Below are positions 39,194 through 49,601 of a DNA stretch of 64,000 nucleotides, piece after piece. Positions within the stretch are counted from its first letter, which is position 1, and each line of letters begins with the position of its first letter. Where the stretch lies: assembly GCF_013449685.1 (NCBI RefSeq), contig NZ_JACDSF010000017.1, positions 166,274 to 230,273 on the forward strand, written 5' to 3'. Made by a program: the position numbers and the translations under genes. The notes under the pieces were generated by a model. The model saw only the letters and a program-made list of their open reading frames with translations, was not told the DNA's origin and did no database searches. This DNA comes from Pectobacterium brasiliense (GTDB lineage: Bacteria; Pseudomonadota; Gammaproteobacteria; Enterobacterales; Enterobacteriaceae).

Positions 39194-40705
39194 TCACTCT
39201 AGCGTGGGCATGACGAAGCTGCTGGTGTGGTGTTCCAGACGGACGCTGGCGGGCCAGCGGCTGGTGACGGTTTTCATGCGGGTGTAGAAGCGCACACCGT
39301 CATTGCCGTGGACATTCAGCGGCCCAAAAATGGAGCGCTTCCAGCCGCCGAAGCTGTGGAACGCCATCGGTACCGGAATCGGTACGTTCACGCCGACCAT
39401 ACCGGCCTGTACCTCTTCGCAGAACTGACGCGCCGTTTCACCATCGCGGGTAAAAATAGCGGTGCCGTTGCCATATTCATGGTTGTTAATCAGCGTCACG
39501 GCCGTCTGGTAATCCGGCACGCGTACTACGGACAGCACCGGGCCAAAAATTTCTTCCTGATAGATCTTCATCTCTGGCGTGACGTTGTCGAACAGCGTCG
39601 GCCCGATGAAGTAGCCTTGCGGGTGCCCTTGAACAGACAGCGTGCGACCATCGATACGCAGCATCGCGCCCTGATCGACACCACTTTGAATATAGTCGGC
39701 AATCTTCGCCCGGTGCGGTGCGCTGATCACTGGCCCCATTTCATTTTCCTGCCCGTCCACCAGACCTGGCCCGACGCGCATTGCTTTAATCTGTGCGCTC
39801 AGACGCTGATGCAGCGCTTCCGCCGTGTCATCACCAACGGCGACCACCACCGACAACGCCATGCAACGCTCGCCCGCCGCACCAAACGCTGCACCCATAA
39901 TCGCGCTGGCGGCCATGTCCATGTCGGCATCCGGCATCAGGATACAGTGGTTTTTCGCCCCACCCAGCGCCTGACAGCGTTTACCGTGCGCCGACGCCGT
40001 CTGATAAATGTATTCCGCCACCGGCGTCGATCCCACAAAACTCACCGCCTGCACGCGCGGATCGGTCAGCAGGACGTCCACCGCTTCTTTGTCGCCCTGA
40101 ACGACGTTAAACACACCGTCCGGCAGACCCGCTTCTTTCAGCAGTTGTGCTAACAGCAGCGAGAGCGACGGATCTTTCTCCGACGGCTTAAGCACAAAGG
40201 TATTGCCGGTTGCCAGCGCAATCGGGAACATCCACATTGGCACCATCGCTGGGAAGTTGAACGGCGTAATCCCGACGCACACGCCGAGCGGCTGCATGAG
40301 TGAATGGCTATCCACTCCGGTACCGACATTCGCCGAGTGTTCGCCTTTTTGCAAATGGGGAATACCGCAGGCAAATTCAACGACTTCCAAGCCGCGTGTC
40401 ACCTCCCCCACGGCATCGGAATAGACCTTGCCATGTTCCTGTGAAATCAGCCGAGCCAGCGTATCCATGCGTTCTTCCAGCAACGCTTTGAAGCGAAACA
40501 GTACGCGTGCACGGCGCAGCGGAGAATGTTTTGACCACGCAGGGAATGCCGCCGCCGCGCTGGCAATAGCCTGCTCGACTTCCGCCTTATCAGACATCAC
40601 AACCTGGCGAATCTGCTCGCCCGTTGCAGGGTTGTAAACTGCGGCGTAGCGCTGGCTGGTGCTGGAGGCAATCGCCCCCTGAATGAAGTTAGATACGGTT
40701 TCCAT
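39194..40705 (-). CDS. iolA: methylmalonate-semialdehyde dehydrogenase (CoA-acylating)
   Basis: A 503-aa aldehyde dehydrogenase converting malonate semialdehyde, the end product of inositol breakdown, to acetyl-CoA and CO2. Key segments are VGITPFNFPAMVPMWM, VLKPSEKDP, the glycine loop SFVGSTPVAEYIY and the catalytic cysteine in AAGERCMALSV. It is a single-gene unit divergent from iolR. The same enzyme type is called MmsA in valine catabolism; the iol neighbours favour IolA. Confidence 0.93.
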   Translation of the reverse strand: METVSNFIQGAIASSTSQRYAAVYNPATGEQIRQVVMSDKAEVEQAIASAAAAFPAWSKHSPLRRARVLFRFKALLEERMDTLARLISQEHGKVYSDAVGEVTRGLEVVEFACGIPHLQKGEHSANVGTGVDSHSLMQPLGVCVGITPFNFPAMVPMWMFPIALATGNTFVLKPSEKDPSLSLLLAQLLKEAGLPDGVFNVVQGDKEAVDVLLTDPRVQAVSFVGSTPVAEYIYQTASAHGKRCQALGGAKNHCILMPDADMDMAASAIMGAAFGAAGERCMALSVVVAVGDDTAEALHQRLSAQIKAMRVGPGLVDGQENEMGPVISAPHRAKIADYIQSGVDQGAMLRIDGRTLSVQGHPQGYFIGPTLFDNVTPEMKIYQEEIFGPVLSVVRVPDYQTAVTLINNHEYGNGTAIFTRDGETARQFCEEVQAGMVGVNVPIPVPMAFHSFGGWKRSIFGPLNVHGNDGVRFYTRMKTVTSRWPASVRLEHHTSSFVMPTLE

Positions 40706-40762
40706 GTTTACACCTTTGTGGTTTTTGAGGAGACAAACGGCTGCTATCGGATTACAGTATAT

Positions 40763-40782
40763 GAAATAAACATTCCATTTAA
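40763..40782 (+). promoter_or_regulatory. candidate IolR operator in front of iolA
   Basis: The site GAAATAAACATTCCATTTAA matches the iolG-side motif at most positions. A partial second copy (AAAATAAATGTT) begins at 40793. Both are in the 327-bp divergent iolA-iolR region, about 60-100 bp before iolA. Confidence 0.5.
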
Positions 40783-41032
40783 CGTAAAAATAAAATAAAT
40801 GTTGATTATTGTGATCCGCTGCGAATTTTTATGTAAACTTGGAGATAGCTGTCCATAAAGGCAGGCGAGCAGCCTCTGAAAATAGTCTTATCGATAAAAG
40901 GTGTGCCGCCGGAAATGTCGTACAGATAAAACAGCCGTATCCAGAAATGAATTTTCTGTTCCGTTTCAGGCGCCAGTCATGCAATCGCCCTAATGGGATA
41001 GGTTCTTATACGTCTTTGGGAGATAACCCGAT

Positions 41033-41890
41033 ATGCCCATGGCAACCAGCCTGAAAGAATTACAGGAACAGATCCGCGAGCGTTATGATTCACTCAGCAA
41101 ACGATTACAGCAGGTGGCGCACTATGTGTTGGATAATACCAACAGCATCGCTTTCGATACCGTCGCAGTAATCGCCGAACGCGCTGACGTTCCCCCTTCA
41201 ACCCTGATTCGCTTCGCCAACGCCTTTGATTTCAGCGGTTTCAACGAAATGAAACAGCTATTCCGTATGAATCTGGTGGAAGAAACCGCCAGCTATACTG
41301 ACCGAGCGCGGCTGTTTCGAGCGATGGAAGCGGATGCCGTGCCAGAAACGCCGCTGGATATTCTGCATGAATTTGCCCGCTCAAACGCGCAGGCGATGCA
41401 GCAACTCGCGGCACGTACCCCGCAAGAGGATCTGCAAAAAGCCGTCGATTTGCTGGCTCAGGCGGAAACGATTTATATCGTCGGGCTGCGGCGCTCGTTC
41501 AGCGTCGCCACTTACCTGACCTATGCGCTTAGTCATTTGGAAAGCAGCCCGATTCTGGTTAACGGGCTGGGAGGCATGTTTCGCGAACAGCTCAGCCGTG
41601 TCAGTTCACGCGATGTGGTGGTTTCCATCAGCTTCTCGCCCTACTCACAGGAAACCGTGATGGTCAGTGAGATGGCCGCGAAGGCCGGCGCGCGGCAAAT
41701 CGTCATTACCGACAGCCAGATCAGCCCACTGGCAACGCTAAGTGACGTTTGCTTTGTGGTGAAGGAAGCGCAGGTTGATGCGTTCCGTTCACAGTCTGCC
41801 ACGCTGTGTTTGGTGCAATCGCTGATGGTATCGCTAGCCTACCGACAGGGAAACGGCGCAGATCAGAGTGAAAAACAGCAGCGCGGCTAG
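41033..41890 (+). CDS. iolR: RpiR-family regulator, probable inositol repressor
   Basis: A 285-aa regulator with an N-terminal RpiR HTH (FDTVAVIAERADVPPSTLIRF, about residues 40-61) and a C-terminal SIS domain that binds phosphosugars (IYIVGLRRSFSVATYL, VVSISFSPYSQETVMV). It is divergent from iolA. RpiR-type IolR represses inositol genes in Salmonella and relatives. Two ATGs six bases apart are possible starts; the first follows GGGAG. Confidence 0.85.
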   Translation: MPMATSLKELQEQIRERYDSLSKRLQQVAHYVLDNTNSIAFDTVAVIAERADVPPSTLIRFANAFDFSGFNEMKQLFRMNLVEETASYTDRARLFRAMEADAVPETPLDILHEFARSNAQAMQQLAARTPQEDLQKAVDLLAQAETIYIVGLRRSFSVATYLTYALSHLESSPILVNGLGGMFREQLSRVSSRDVVVSISFSPYSQETVMVSEMAAKAGARQIVITDSQISPLATLSDVCFVVKEAQVDAFRSQSATLCLVQSLMVSLAYRQGNGADQSEKQQRG

Positions 41891-41938
41891 CAGGAACCCG
41901 TTTAATCAGCAGGACAACCATGTAGGGAGAGCCATTTT

Positions 41939-42226
41939 ATGCTTAAAGTGATCGCACAGGATTTTATTAAGCCTGAGTGCATTGAGGTAGTCATGCCGCT
42001 GTACCGCGAGTTAGTAGAGAAAACCCGACAGGAGCCGCTGTGCATCTCCTATGAGCTTTTTATCAATCAGAAAGATCCGGGGCATTTCACCTTTATCGAA
42101 ACCTGGCCGGATAGAGCCGCGCTGGATATTCACTGCCAGACTGAGCACTTCCAGCGGCTGGTTCCGATGATCAATAGCCACCAGCGCGCTGAGTGCACCT
42201 TCCTGCTGATGGATGCGTTCGAATAA
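41939..42226 (+). CDS. antibiotic-biosynthesis-monooxygenase (ABM) domain protein
   Basis: A 95-aa dimeric ferredoxin-like-fold protein of the ABM family (YgiN-like putative quinol monooxygenases). The family pattern is EPLCISYELFINQKDPGHF followed by FIETWPDRAALDIH and a terminal HFQRL. It starts 48 bp after iolR with GGGAG before the ATG and may be co-transcribed. The substrate is unknown. Confidence 0.8.
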   Translation: MLKVIAQDFIKPECIEVVMPLYRELVEKTRQEPLCISYELFINQKDPGHFTFIETWPDRAALDIHCQTEHFQRLVPMINSHQRAECTFLLMDAFE

Positions 42227-42298
42227 TGCTGTGCCGTCCGCTGGCTATCGACCTGTCTGGAAAGTAACAACGGGATCTCCCACCGTTTCTTTGCGTAT

Positions 42299-43360
42299 TC
42301 AGGCGATTTCGGTTCGGCGGCGACCTTTGTTTTTTGCCCGATAAAGTGCCATATCGGCAGCCTTTAACCAGTCAATATATTGGCCCATTTCCGGTGAAAT
42401 CTCCGCAATGCCGACGCTGACAAATACCGCCAGCTGCGGGGTCTGGTTCAGGAACTTCAGCGACAAACTCTCCCGAATGCGGTTTACAGCATCTAACGCC
42501 TCTCCCGCACTGGTCTGCGGTAAAATAACGGCAAACTCATCTCCGCCGAATCGCCCAATGACATCCGTTTCCCGAAAGCCGGATGTCAGTTCACGCGCCA
42601 GCAGCAAGATCGCCTGATCGCCGACGTTATGCCCAAAGTTGTCGTTAAAGGCTTTAAAATGGTCGATATCAAACAGGACTAACGTCGCCGTACGCTTATA
42701 ACGCTGGCAAATATCATACTCATGCTTCAGCAGACGTTCCCAGTGGTGACGGTTATAGAGGCTGGTCATGCCGTCATGAATACTGACTTCCATCAGCATA
42801 CGTTTGTGTTCTGCCAGTTTCAGCGCGGTGGTATAGGTCACGTAGCCCAGAGAAATCGGGTAGATCAGCAACATCGGCAGACAGGCATAAATCTGTATGG
42901 GTGTGGTATCCAGCGAAACAGGCACGGCAAACAGCACAAGAGTTAGCGCGCAGCTCACACACAACAATGCGATACCCTGCACAAACAGCTTTATCCCACC
43001 GCCAGCCGTACAGTTCATCCCAACCATCGCGACAATCAGAGCACTGGGCAGAAGATTCACGCCCATAAATCCTATCCAGATGCCGCCAAATGCCACATCA
43101 AGCAATAAATTACGCTTCTCGCACCCCATAGGGTCGCTTGACCGCAAGGAAAACAGGTAAGCAATGTGAGGCCAGATGAAGGTATTAAGAAAGAGCAGTA
43201 CCCACAATAGCGTAGGGACAGACTTGGTCATCAGGACCGAGGATATAAAAAGAGAGCAGAATATCGTACCGACAATCCGTGGAATATAGACTCGCTGGGA
43301 AAAGCGTAGCCCTGAGCGGCGTACATCTACCGTCAAAAACGTCGGCAGCGAGGCTGACAT
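42299..43360 (-). CDS. dgcC: diguanylate cyclase DgcC (AdrA/YaiC)
   Basis: A 353-aa membrane enzyme making cyclic di-GMP. An N-terminal MASE2-type sensor with about six membrane segments begins with RSGLRFSQRV, followed by DPMGCEKRNLLLDVAFGGIWIGFMGVN. The GGDEF domain is intact (GRFGGDEFAVILP). An inhibitory RxxD site is not evident upstream of it. The similarity to E. coli AdrA/DgcC extends over the whole length. In enteric bacteria this cyclase activates cellulose synthesis through BcsA. The ATG at 43360 fits the family start. Confidence 0.88.
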   Translation of the reverse strand: MSASLPTFLTVDVRRSGLRFSQRVYIPRIVGTIFCSLFISSVLMTKSVPTLLWVLLFLNTFIWPHIAYLFSLRSSDPMGCEKRNLLLDVAFGGIWIGFMGVNLLPSALIVAMVGMNCTAGGGIKLFVQGIALLCVSCALTLVLFAVPVSLDTTPIQIYACLPMLLIYPISLGYVTYTTALKLAEHKRMLMEVSIHDGMTSLYNRHHWERLLKHEYDICQRYKRTATLVLFDIDHFKAFNDNFGHNVGDQAILLLARELTSGFRETDVIGRFGGDEFAVILPQTSAGEALDAVNRIRESLSLKFLNQTPQLAVFVSVGIAEISPEMGQYIDWLKAADMALYRAKNKGRRRTEIA

Positions 43361-43578
43361 AAGGACCCCCATGCGGTTCACGAAAAAATAGCGAGAAAAA
43401 AGAACATTATGGCTGAAAGCCTGTCAGTAACAGTGAGCAATTTGTGCATTTATTTTGTTACATAACGAAACTAACAGGTGTCGTAAGGGGGGGGAGAGAG
43501 TAACACGGATGCTAACGGTAGCTGGTCTTACCCGTGATTTTCGTTCCGATTATTACCGTAGAGATCTTCATCATCTTG

Positions 43579-44415
43579 TTAAGCCGGAGAAGGCTGCAAT
43601 CGGTTAATATGAATGGTTAAAAACATGATCTCATCGGTGGTGAGATGGCAGGCGTAATTTTTTTCCACATAGTCATACACCTTCATCGCACAGGCATAGG
43701 CCCGCGGCATCAATTCAGTAATCCCCTGATAGATAGAGTCATCACCGTGGTTCACCGTTTCTCGATTTAACAAACGCAGAGCAAAAAATTTCAGATGCGT
43801 CACCAAACGCTGATAATTGAGAGAGTGCTCGTCAAACGTGATGTGGAGATCGTATTTCAGAATGGTCAAAATATCTTTAATGATTCCCGCACTTTGCATC
43901 GTGCTCTGCATGTCGCTGTTATTTGTCGCATTCGCCAAATGCAACGCAATAAACCCGGCTTCATCCTCCGGCAAATCGATATCCAATTTCGCGCGAATCA
44001 GTTCCAGCGCCTCCAACCCAACGGCAAATTCGCTGCGATAAAACTGGCGAATATCCCACAGCATCAGGTTCTTGATCGTCTGCCCTTTCTTATGGCGTTG
44101 AAGTGCAAAGTTGATGTGATCGCTTAGAGCCAGAAACAACGTGTCCTGCACATTAAGTCGCAGCGTTTTTTGCGCCAGAGTAATGATCTGCTGCGTGACC
44201 GCCAGGCAGTCAGGTGGAATGTCCGCCAGCAGTTGTGACAACACATCCGCTATGCCGTCGCTTTTTTTCACGAACTGGCTTTCAATGCGCTGCGGGTCGA
44301 TAGGGTCACCTACTTTCTTGCCAAAGCCGACGCCTTTGCCAATCGCCACAATTTCCCGTTGGTCATCTGCCAGCACCAGAACGGCGTTATTGCTCAGTAT
44401 TTTTTCAATGATCAT
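43579..44415 (-). CDS. BglG/LicT-family antiterminator (second copy)
   Basis: A 278-aa paralogue of the gene at 20703. The CAT domain reads MIIEKILSNNAVLVLADDQR and then IVAIGKGVGFGKKVGD. PRD histidines are present in segments such as LALSDHINFALQRHKKG and LVTHLKFFALRLL. It lies 90 bp behind a GH1 gene, with two hairpins (44420-44500) in the gap, and it probably acts on the leader of that gene. Confidence 0.88.
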   Translation of the reverse strand: MIIEKILSNNAVLVLADDQREIVAIGKGVGFGKKVGDPIDPQRIESQFVKKSDGIADVLSQLLADIPPDCLAVTQQIITLAQKTLRLNVQDTLFLALSDHINFALQRHKKGQTIKNLMLWDIRQFYRSEFAVGLEALELIRAKLDIDLPEDEAGFIALHLANATNNSDMQSTMQSAGIIKDILTILKYDLHITFDEHSLNYQRLVTHLKFFALRLLNRETVNHGDDSIYQGITELMPRAYACAMKVYDYVEKNYACHLTTDEIMFLTIHINRLQPSPA

Positions 44416-44505
44416 CGCATCAGCCGTCCTGTCTGACGGGAAGGCACGCTGGCCTTCCCTACCGTTTAGCGCCTCAACGTGATATCGACGAGGCGTCTTC
44501 TTTCA

Positions 44506-45960
<1,455 letters not shown>

Positions 45961-46003
45961 TCACTGATGTTATGGATAGCACGCGATCGGGGTGGATTCA
46001 GGC

Positions 46004-46082
46004 AAAAAAAAACCTGATACTAACATGTCTGAATAACATGCGTCGTATCAGGTTTCGCTCAGGCCTTCGCCCGATCACGTCC
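46004..46082 (-). promoter_or_regulatory. RAT-like element and terminator leader of the second GH1 gene
   Basis: On the minus strand the stem AACCTGATAC/GTATCAGGTT (46011-46020 with 46045-46054) is followed by a run of nine T, a strong terminator 70-120 bp before the GH1 start. Just upstream, 46050-46082 reads GGACGTGATCGGG...CTGAGCGAAACCT, which resembles a RAT and overlaps the terminator's first arm. The terminator is clear; the RAT match is approximate. Confidence 0.65.
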
Positions 46083-46217
46083 TTCTTATCGGGTTATATC
46101 TGCTAACCGCCGTAGACTCAAACCGAGGTCAGGTAATCTGTGATGAATATCACCGATAATCGCGTCGCCTGGGTGGAATTTTTCCGCTACACACGCTATC
46201 CCAGAAATACGCACTCA

Positions 46218-46480
46218 CTACTCATGTCCATCGTCGTGGTCGTACACCTGTAATGATTGCGCCGTCCATGGTGACTTGCTTGCCCCGCAGTTAATCAACA
46301 TCACGATGGCGCATTTTTCTCACCATAAATCGCCGTATTGATCGCGTCTAAAAACACGGCATCGGTATTCGGGCAAAATACACCGCGGTTTTGGCGGCTG
46401 GAGCCAACCAACCCGCAATTTCGATATCCATCTGCACTTCGATATCAATCGGGCTCACCGCGTTGTCACCCTCTGACGAG
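46218..46480 (-). pseudogene. sedolisin (S53) serine-carboxyl protease remnant
   Basis: Three frames read in succession give IEVQMDIEIAGWLAPAAKTA and VYFA, then TDAVFLDAINTAIYGEKNAPS, then MLINCGASKSPWTAQSLQVYD. These align in order with the S53 pattern DIEVAGALAPxAKIxVYFAPNTDxxFLDAI...PSVxSISWGxPExSWTxQS. Two frameshifts separate the blocks, and the catalytic serine region and pro-domain are missing. It lies between the GH1 leader and the chorismate mutase gene. Confidence 0.75.
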
Positions 46481-46510
46481 GCAAAGGCATTCCTGCCGCC
46501 TCCCACTCAG

Positions 46511-47068
46511 CTATTTGCCGTCTGGTTCAATTTGACTCAATGCCGCATAAATCTGGCGTTTGTCGTTCTGTGACAGATGCTCAACATGGATAGAAGAAAG
46601 AAATGTAGCCTCTTGCTGAGGCGCAAAACGCCCGCCATTCGCAAGATAACGTTTAATACTCATCAAGAGCTGGTCATCAATCGTGAGTAGCATGGGTCTG
46701 ATGGTGTCGTTCAGCGAAAGCGGCGCCCAGTCGCTCTCCGGTGTCGCAAGCCAGTCCGCCATGTAGCGATACTGAATGGCTTTGCTGGCATTCATTAATG
46801 AAGTTACGAACAGCAGTGTACTCTGAGGGGATAAACCAACGGCAGCAGATTGCTCCCGCACCTTGCTCAAGATATGTTCCTCTTGTTTTAGATCCTCAAC
46901 AGGCAGGTGTTGACGAGCCTTATACCCCGCAACATCTTTCATCAACATCATCCGCTCCTGAATCAGTTGATAGATACCAAGAGGATTATTCTGCGCTGTA
47001 GCATAGAGAGGAACACACCAAACAGCGCTCATCATTAATGAGATAACAGCGGAAATAGGCAAATTCAT
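46511..47068 (-). CDS. exported chorismate mutase (AroQ gamma class)
   Basis: A 185-aa protein with a signal peptide (MNLPISAVISLMMSAVWCVPLYATA). The mature part is all-helical AroQ-gamma: LIQERMMLMKDVAGYKARQH carries the conserved Arg and Lys of the active site, then LPVEDLKQEE and SLMNASKAIQYRYMADWL with the conserved Lys and Gln. It converts chorismate to prephenate in the periplasm or outside the cell. The ATG at 47068 follows AGGAGA. It is monofunctional, unlike PheA or TyrA, and has no aromatic-pathway neighbours. Confidence 0.9.
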   Translation of the reverse strand: MNLPISAVISLMMSAVWCVPLYATAQNNPLGIYQLIQERMMLMKDVAGYKARQHLPVEDLKQEEHILSKVREQSAAVGLSPQSTLLFVTSLMNASKAIQYRYMADWLATPESDWAPLSLNDTIRPMLLTIDDQLLMSIKRYLANGGRFAPQQEATFLSSIHVEHLSQNDKRQIYAALSQIEPDGK

Positions 47069-47394
47069 CGGGTTACATTCTCCTGTTAGCACCACCATGA
47101 AGGTCTATGGCGATGTTTTATTTCGCCATTGCGGCAGGAGATAATAGGTTTCGCCCTATGAATCTTCCATGACGAAACTATTTCAACCGTTACCCACAGG
47201 AAACATTTCTTCTTAAAAATCACCCAGCCCGTTGCGATACCCGCCATTAAGTTGCTAAATTACAAGCAAATTAAGAATTAAGCCCCAAAAGCGCAATCCT
47301 CACCATTCGATGATTAAGACACAAACAATAACCAAATGAAATAGTTCATTTTGGTTACCAAATAACGATATTGCTCTGTGAAGCAAGCGCACAC
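47069..47394. other. intergenic region before the chorismate mutase gene
   Basis: An AT-rich stretch with the promoter of the minus-strand chorismate mutase gene. I see no gene or clear operator. Confidence 0.4.
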
Positions 47395-47431
47395 AAAAAA
47401 AGCCCGTCATGGCGCTTGACCATGACGGGCT
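47395..47431 (-). terminator. terminator of yjbEFGH
   Basis: On the minus strand an 11-bp stem AGCCCGTCATG/CATGACGGGCT is followed by a T-run, 28 bp past the yjbH stop. Confidence 0.88.
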
Positions 47432-47459
47432 CGATTAAGCCTAAACGGATCGGGATCGA

Positions 47460-49601
47460 TTAATGGTCGGTCACGCCATACAACGGATTACGACGCTGTA
47501 GCATCTGCCCACCGTCACGCGTCAGTGGTACCCAACCGACCGATCCACGTTTCACCGTCGGTTCAGTGAACAGCAAATCAAACGGTATGGAGACGTAGAA
47601 GCCTTTGGTGAAGCTGCCTTCACCGTATTCAGCGGCGCTGACGTTGGTTTTGGTCGCAAAGGCACCCGCAACAATCCCGCTGTCAAAGCGGCGAGACAGA
47701 TCGAGGGTGACCCCTTTGTCCCCTGCCAGATAACGGCCCACGCTCACTTTCGCCACCGCACCTTCCACAAACGGCAGTTCCCAGTAAGCGGTCAGATGGC
47801 CTGTCACCACATCATAATCAGCCATTCTCATGATGTCGTTCCAGTCACGCTGCTTGACGTAGTTAACATCCATCCCCAGCGCCCAGCTTTTACCAAACGG
47901 ACGATACAACACCTCAGACCCGACACCCGCATACATCATTTCCAGATAGCCGCCGTAGACCTGGGTATACCAGTCCTGTGCCGGATTATCCCTACGAGTC
48001 AATTGCAGATTGGTCAGCAGCAGATCCGAAGAGGTCACGTATTCACGCACCCAGGTTCTGACGCGTGGCAGCGCTGCGCCATCCGCCGGCGGTGTTTTAT
48101 AGTTGAACTTGTCGTAGTTATCCAACAGGTTCAGCGTCGCCGTTCCCCCTACGCTCCAGTGATCGCTGATCCGATAATCAACGTTCCCCTTCAGCGCAAT
48201 CTGGTACATATAGAAGGACTCAGCGCCACCGAAAGACTGCGTCAACGTCGGATCTAATGAGTACGTCAGACGATCGGGCTCTGCGAGCAGCATCTGCTGA
48301 CCCCGCACGTCAGATACCGGCTCTTTACGATGCGTGTTCGGCTCCGGTTGACCCAGCGGAACAGCAGCCTGTTGAACCTGATGGAACGCTTTGGCATTCA
48401 CTTCCGTGCTGGCAATCGGTAAGCGCTGGCTGCGCTGAACAATGTGGTATTCATCAATATTGCTCGGTACATGATTCGCCAATACCGTCGCAGCACGCTG
48501 TGTTGCCTGATCGCTATCACGATACTTGGTTTGATCGGCAACAATGGTGACCTGCTTTTGGTCCGCGTAAATATCGGCGTCCTTAAAGCCGGCCTTATCA
48601 TTCAGCTCTTTCGAGACGAGCTGCCAGTTTGTCCCTTTGCCATCCTGCACTGGCGCATAGACAGGGGGTGTATCGTCTAAATAGTTCGGCTTCAGATCGT
48701 TGAAATTCGTGCGTAGGGTAAAGCCCCACATCAGGGTATTGCCGCGCTGCCACGACAGCGTGGTATCTAGCACATCGCCGACGCGATAGACTGCGCCGAT
48801 ATTGAAGGGGGAGTCATGTTTGAGCTGTTGTGACCGAGCAGTAGCTGAAGTACGCTCTGCACTGTAATCGTTACCGTCATATTCCAGTTTTAAGCGCAGA
48901 GGATCCCAGGGTGTCTGATACTCAACGCCACCAAACAGCGCAGCAGGGCCATGGAAGAAATTACCAACTTCAAATTCTCCTCCAGAACCTGAAAAGCCTT
49001 CACTGCGTTGACAGAAGCTGGCTTTAAATGAACAGGCTGGGTTTTTAATATTGCCGCTCTGGGCCATATTGCCCCACCCCATACCCAGCGTAAAATCAAA
49101 TGCACCCATACGCTTACTTGCCACCAGATACTCGCTATCAAACAGGCCAGTTCCCGCAATGTCACGTAATCCTACAGAAACATCCGGCATCCAGTAGCTT
49201 TCCTGCCACAAACGGGCTTTGACATCGAATGACTTATCTTTATAGGTTTGGCTACCACTGAAAGACGGATCGTTGCTATAAGGGCGAGTACGGATGTCAG
49301 TATAACGCACCGTGGTTTCCAGCCAGTCAAAGAGCTGGAGGGAGATGGAGTAGCGTCGGTATTCTTCGTTATCACGGTAATTCAGGCTAAACTCGCCCGT
49401 TTCCGCCATACGCGCCGTAGGCATCTGTAATAGACCTGTGCCACCAAAATCAGACTGCGAGACTCCCGCAGGCTGAAAGCGCAGATTCGGGTTTGTCGCA
49501 GTACGAGGGCTTGCGGTTTCAGCCGCCATCGCCTGTGCACTCAAGATGCTGCCAATCGCCAACGACAGACAGCCTAGTTTAACGTTTCTATTCTTTGTCA
49601 T
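47460..49601 (-). CDS. yjbH: YjbH, outer-membrane exopolysaccharide protein
   Basis: A 713-aa outer-membrane beta-barrel lipoprotein-like protein of the YjbH/GfcD family. A signal peptide ends at AQAMAAE, followed by RFQPAGVSQSDFGGTGLLQMPTARM and GEFSLNYRDNEEYRRYSISLQLFDW, the family's N-terminal signature. It is thought to help export an extracellular polysaccharide controlled by the Rcs system. Its start overlaps the yjbG stop (ATGA). Confidence 0.9.
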   Translation of the reverse strand: MTKNRNVKLGCLSLAIGSILSAQAMAAETASPRTATNPNLRFQPAGVSQSDFGGTGLLQMPTARMAETGEFSLNYRDNEEYRRYSISLQLFDWLETTVRYTDIRTRPYSNDPSFSGSQTYKDKSFDVKARLWQESYWMPDVSVGLRDIAGTGLFDSEYLVASKRMGAFDFTLGMGWGNMAQSGNIKNPACSFKASFCQRSEGFSGSGGEFEVGNFFHGPAALFGGVEYQTPWDPLRLKLEYDGNDYSAERTSATARSQQLKHDSPFNIGAVYRVGDVLDTTLSWQRGNTLMWGFTLRTNFNDLKPNYLDDTPPVYAPVQDGKGTNWQLVSKELNDKAGFKDADIYADQKQVTIVADQTKYRDSDQATQRAATVLANHVPSNIDEYHIVQRSQRLPIASTEVNAKAFHQVQQAAVPLGQPEPNTHRKEPVSDVRGQQMLLAEPDRLTYSLDPTLTQSFGGAESFYMYQIALKGNVDYRISDHWSVGGTATLNLLDNYDKFNYKTPPADGAALPRVRTWVREYVTSSDLLLTNLQLTRRDNPAQDWYTQVYGGYLEMMYAGVGSEVLYRPFGKSWALGMDVNYVKQRDWNDIMRMADYDVVTGHLTAYWELPFVEGAVAKVSVGRYLAGDKGVTLDLSRRFDSGIVAGAFATKTNVSAAEYGEGSFTKGFYVSIPFDLLFTEPTVKRGSVGWVPLTRDGGQMLQRRNPLYGVTDH

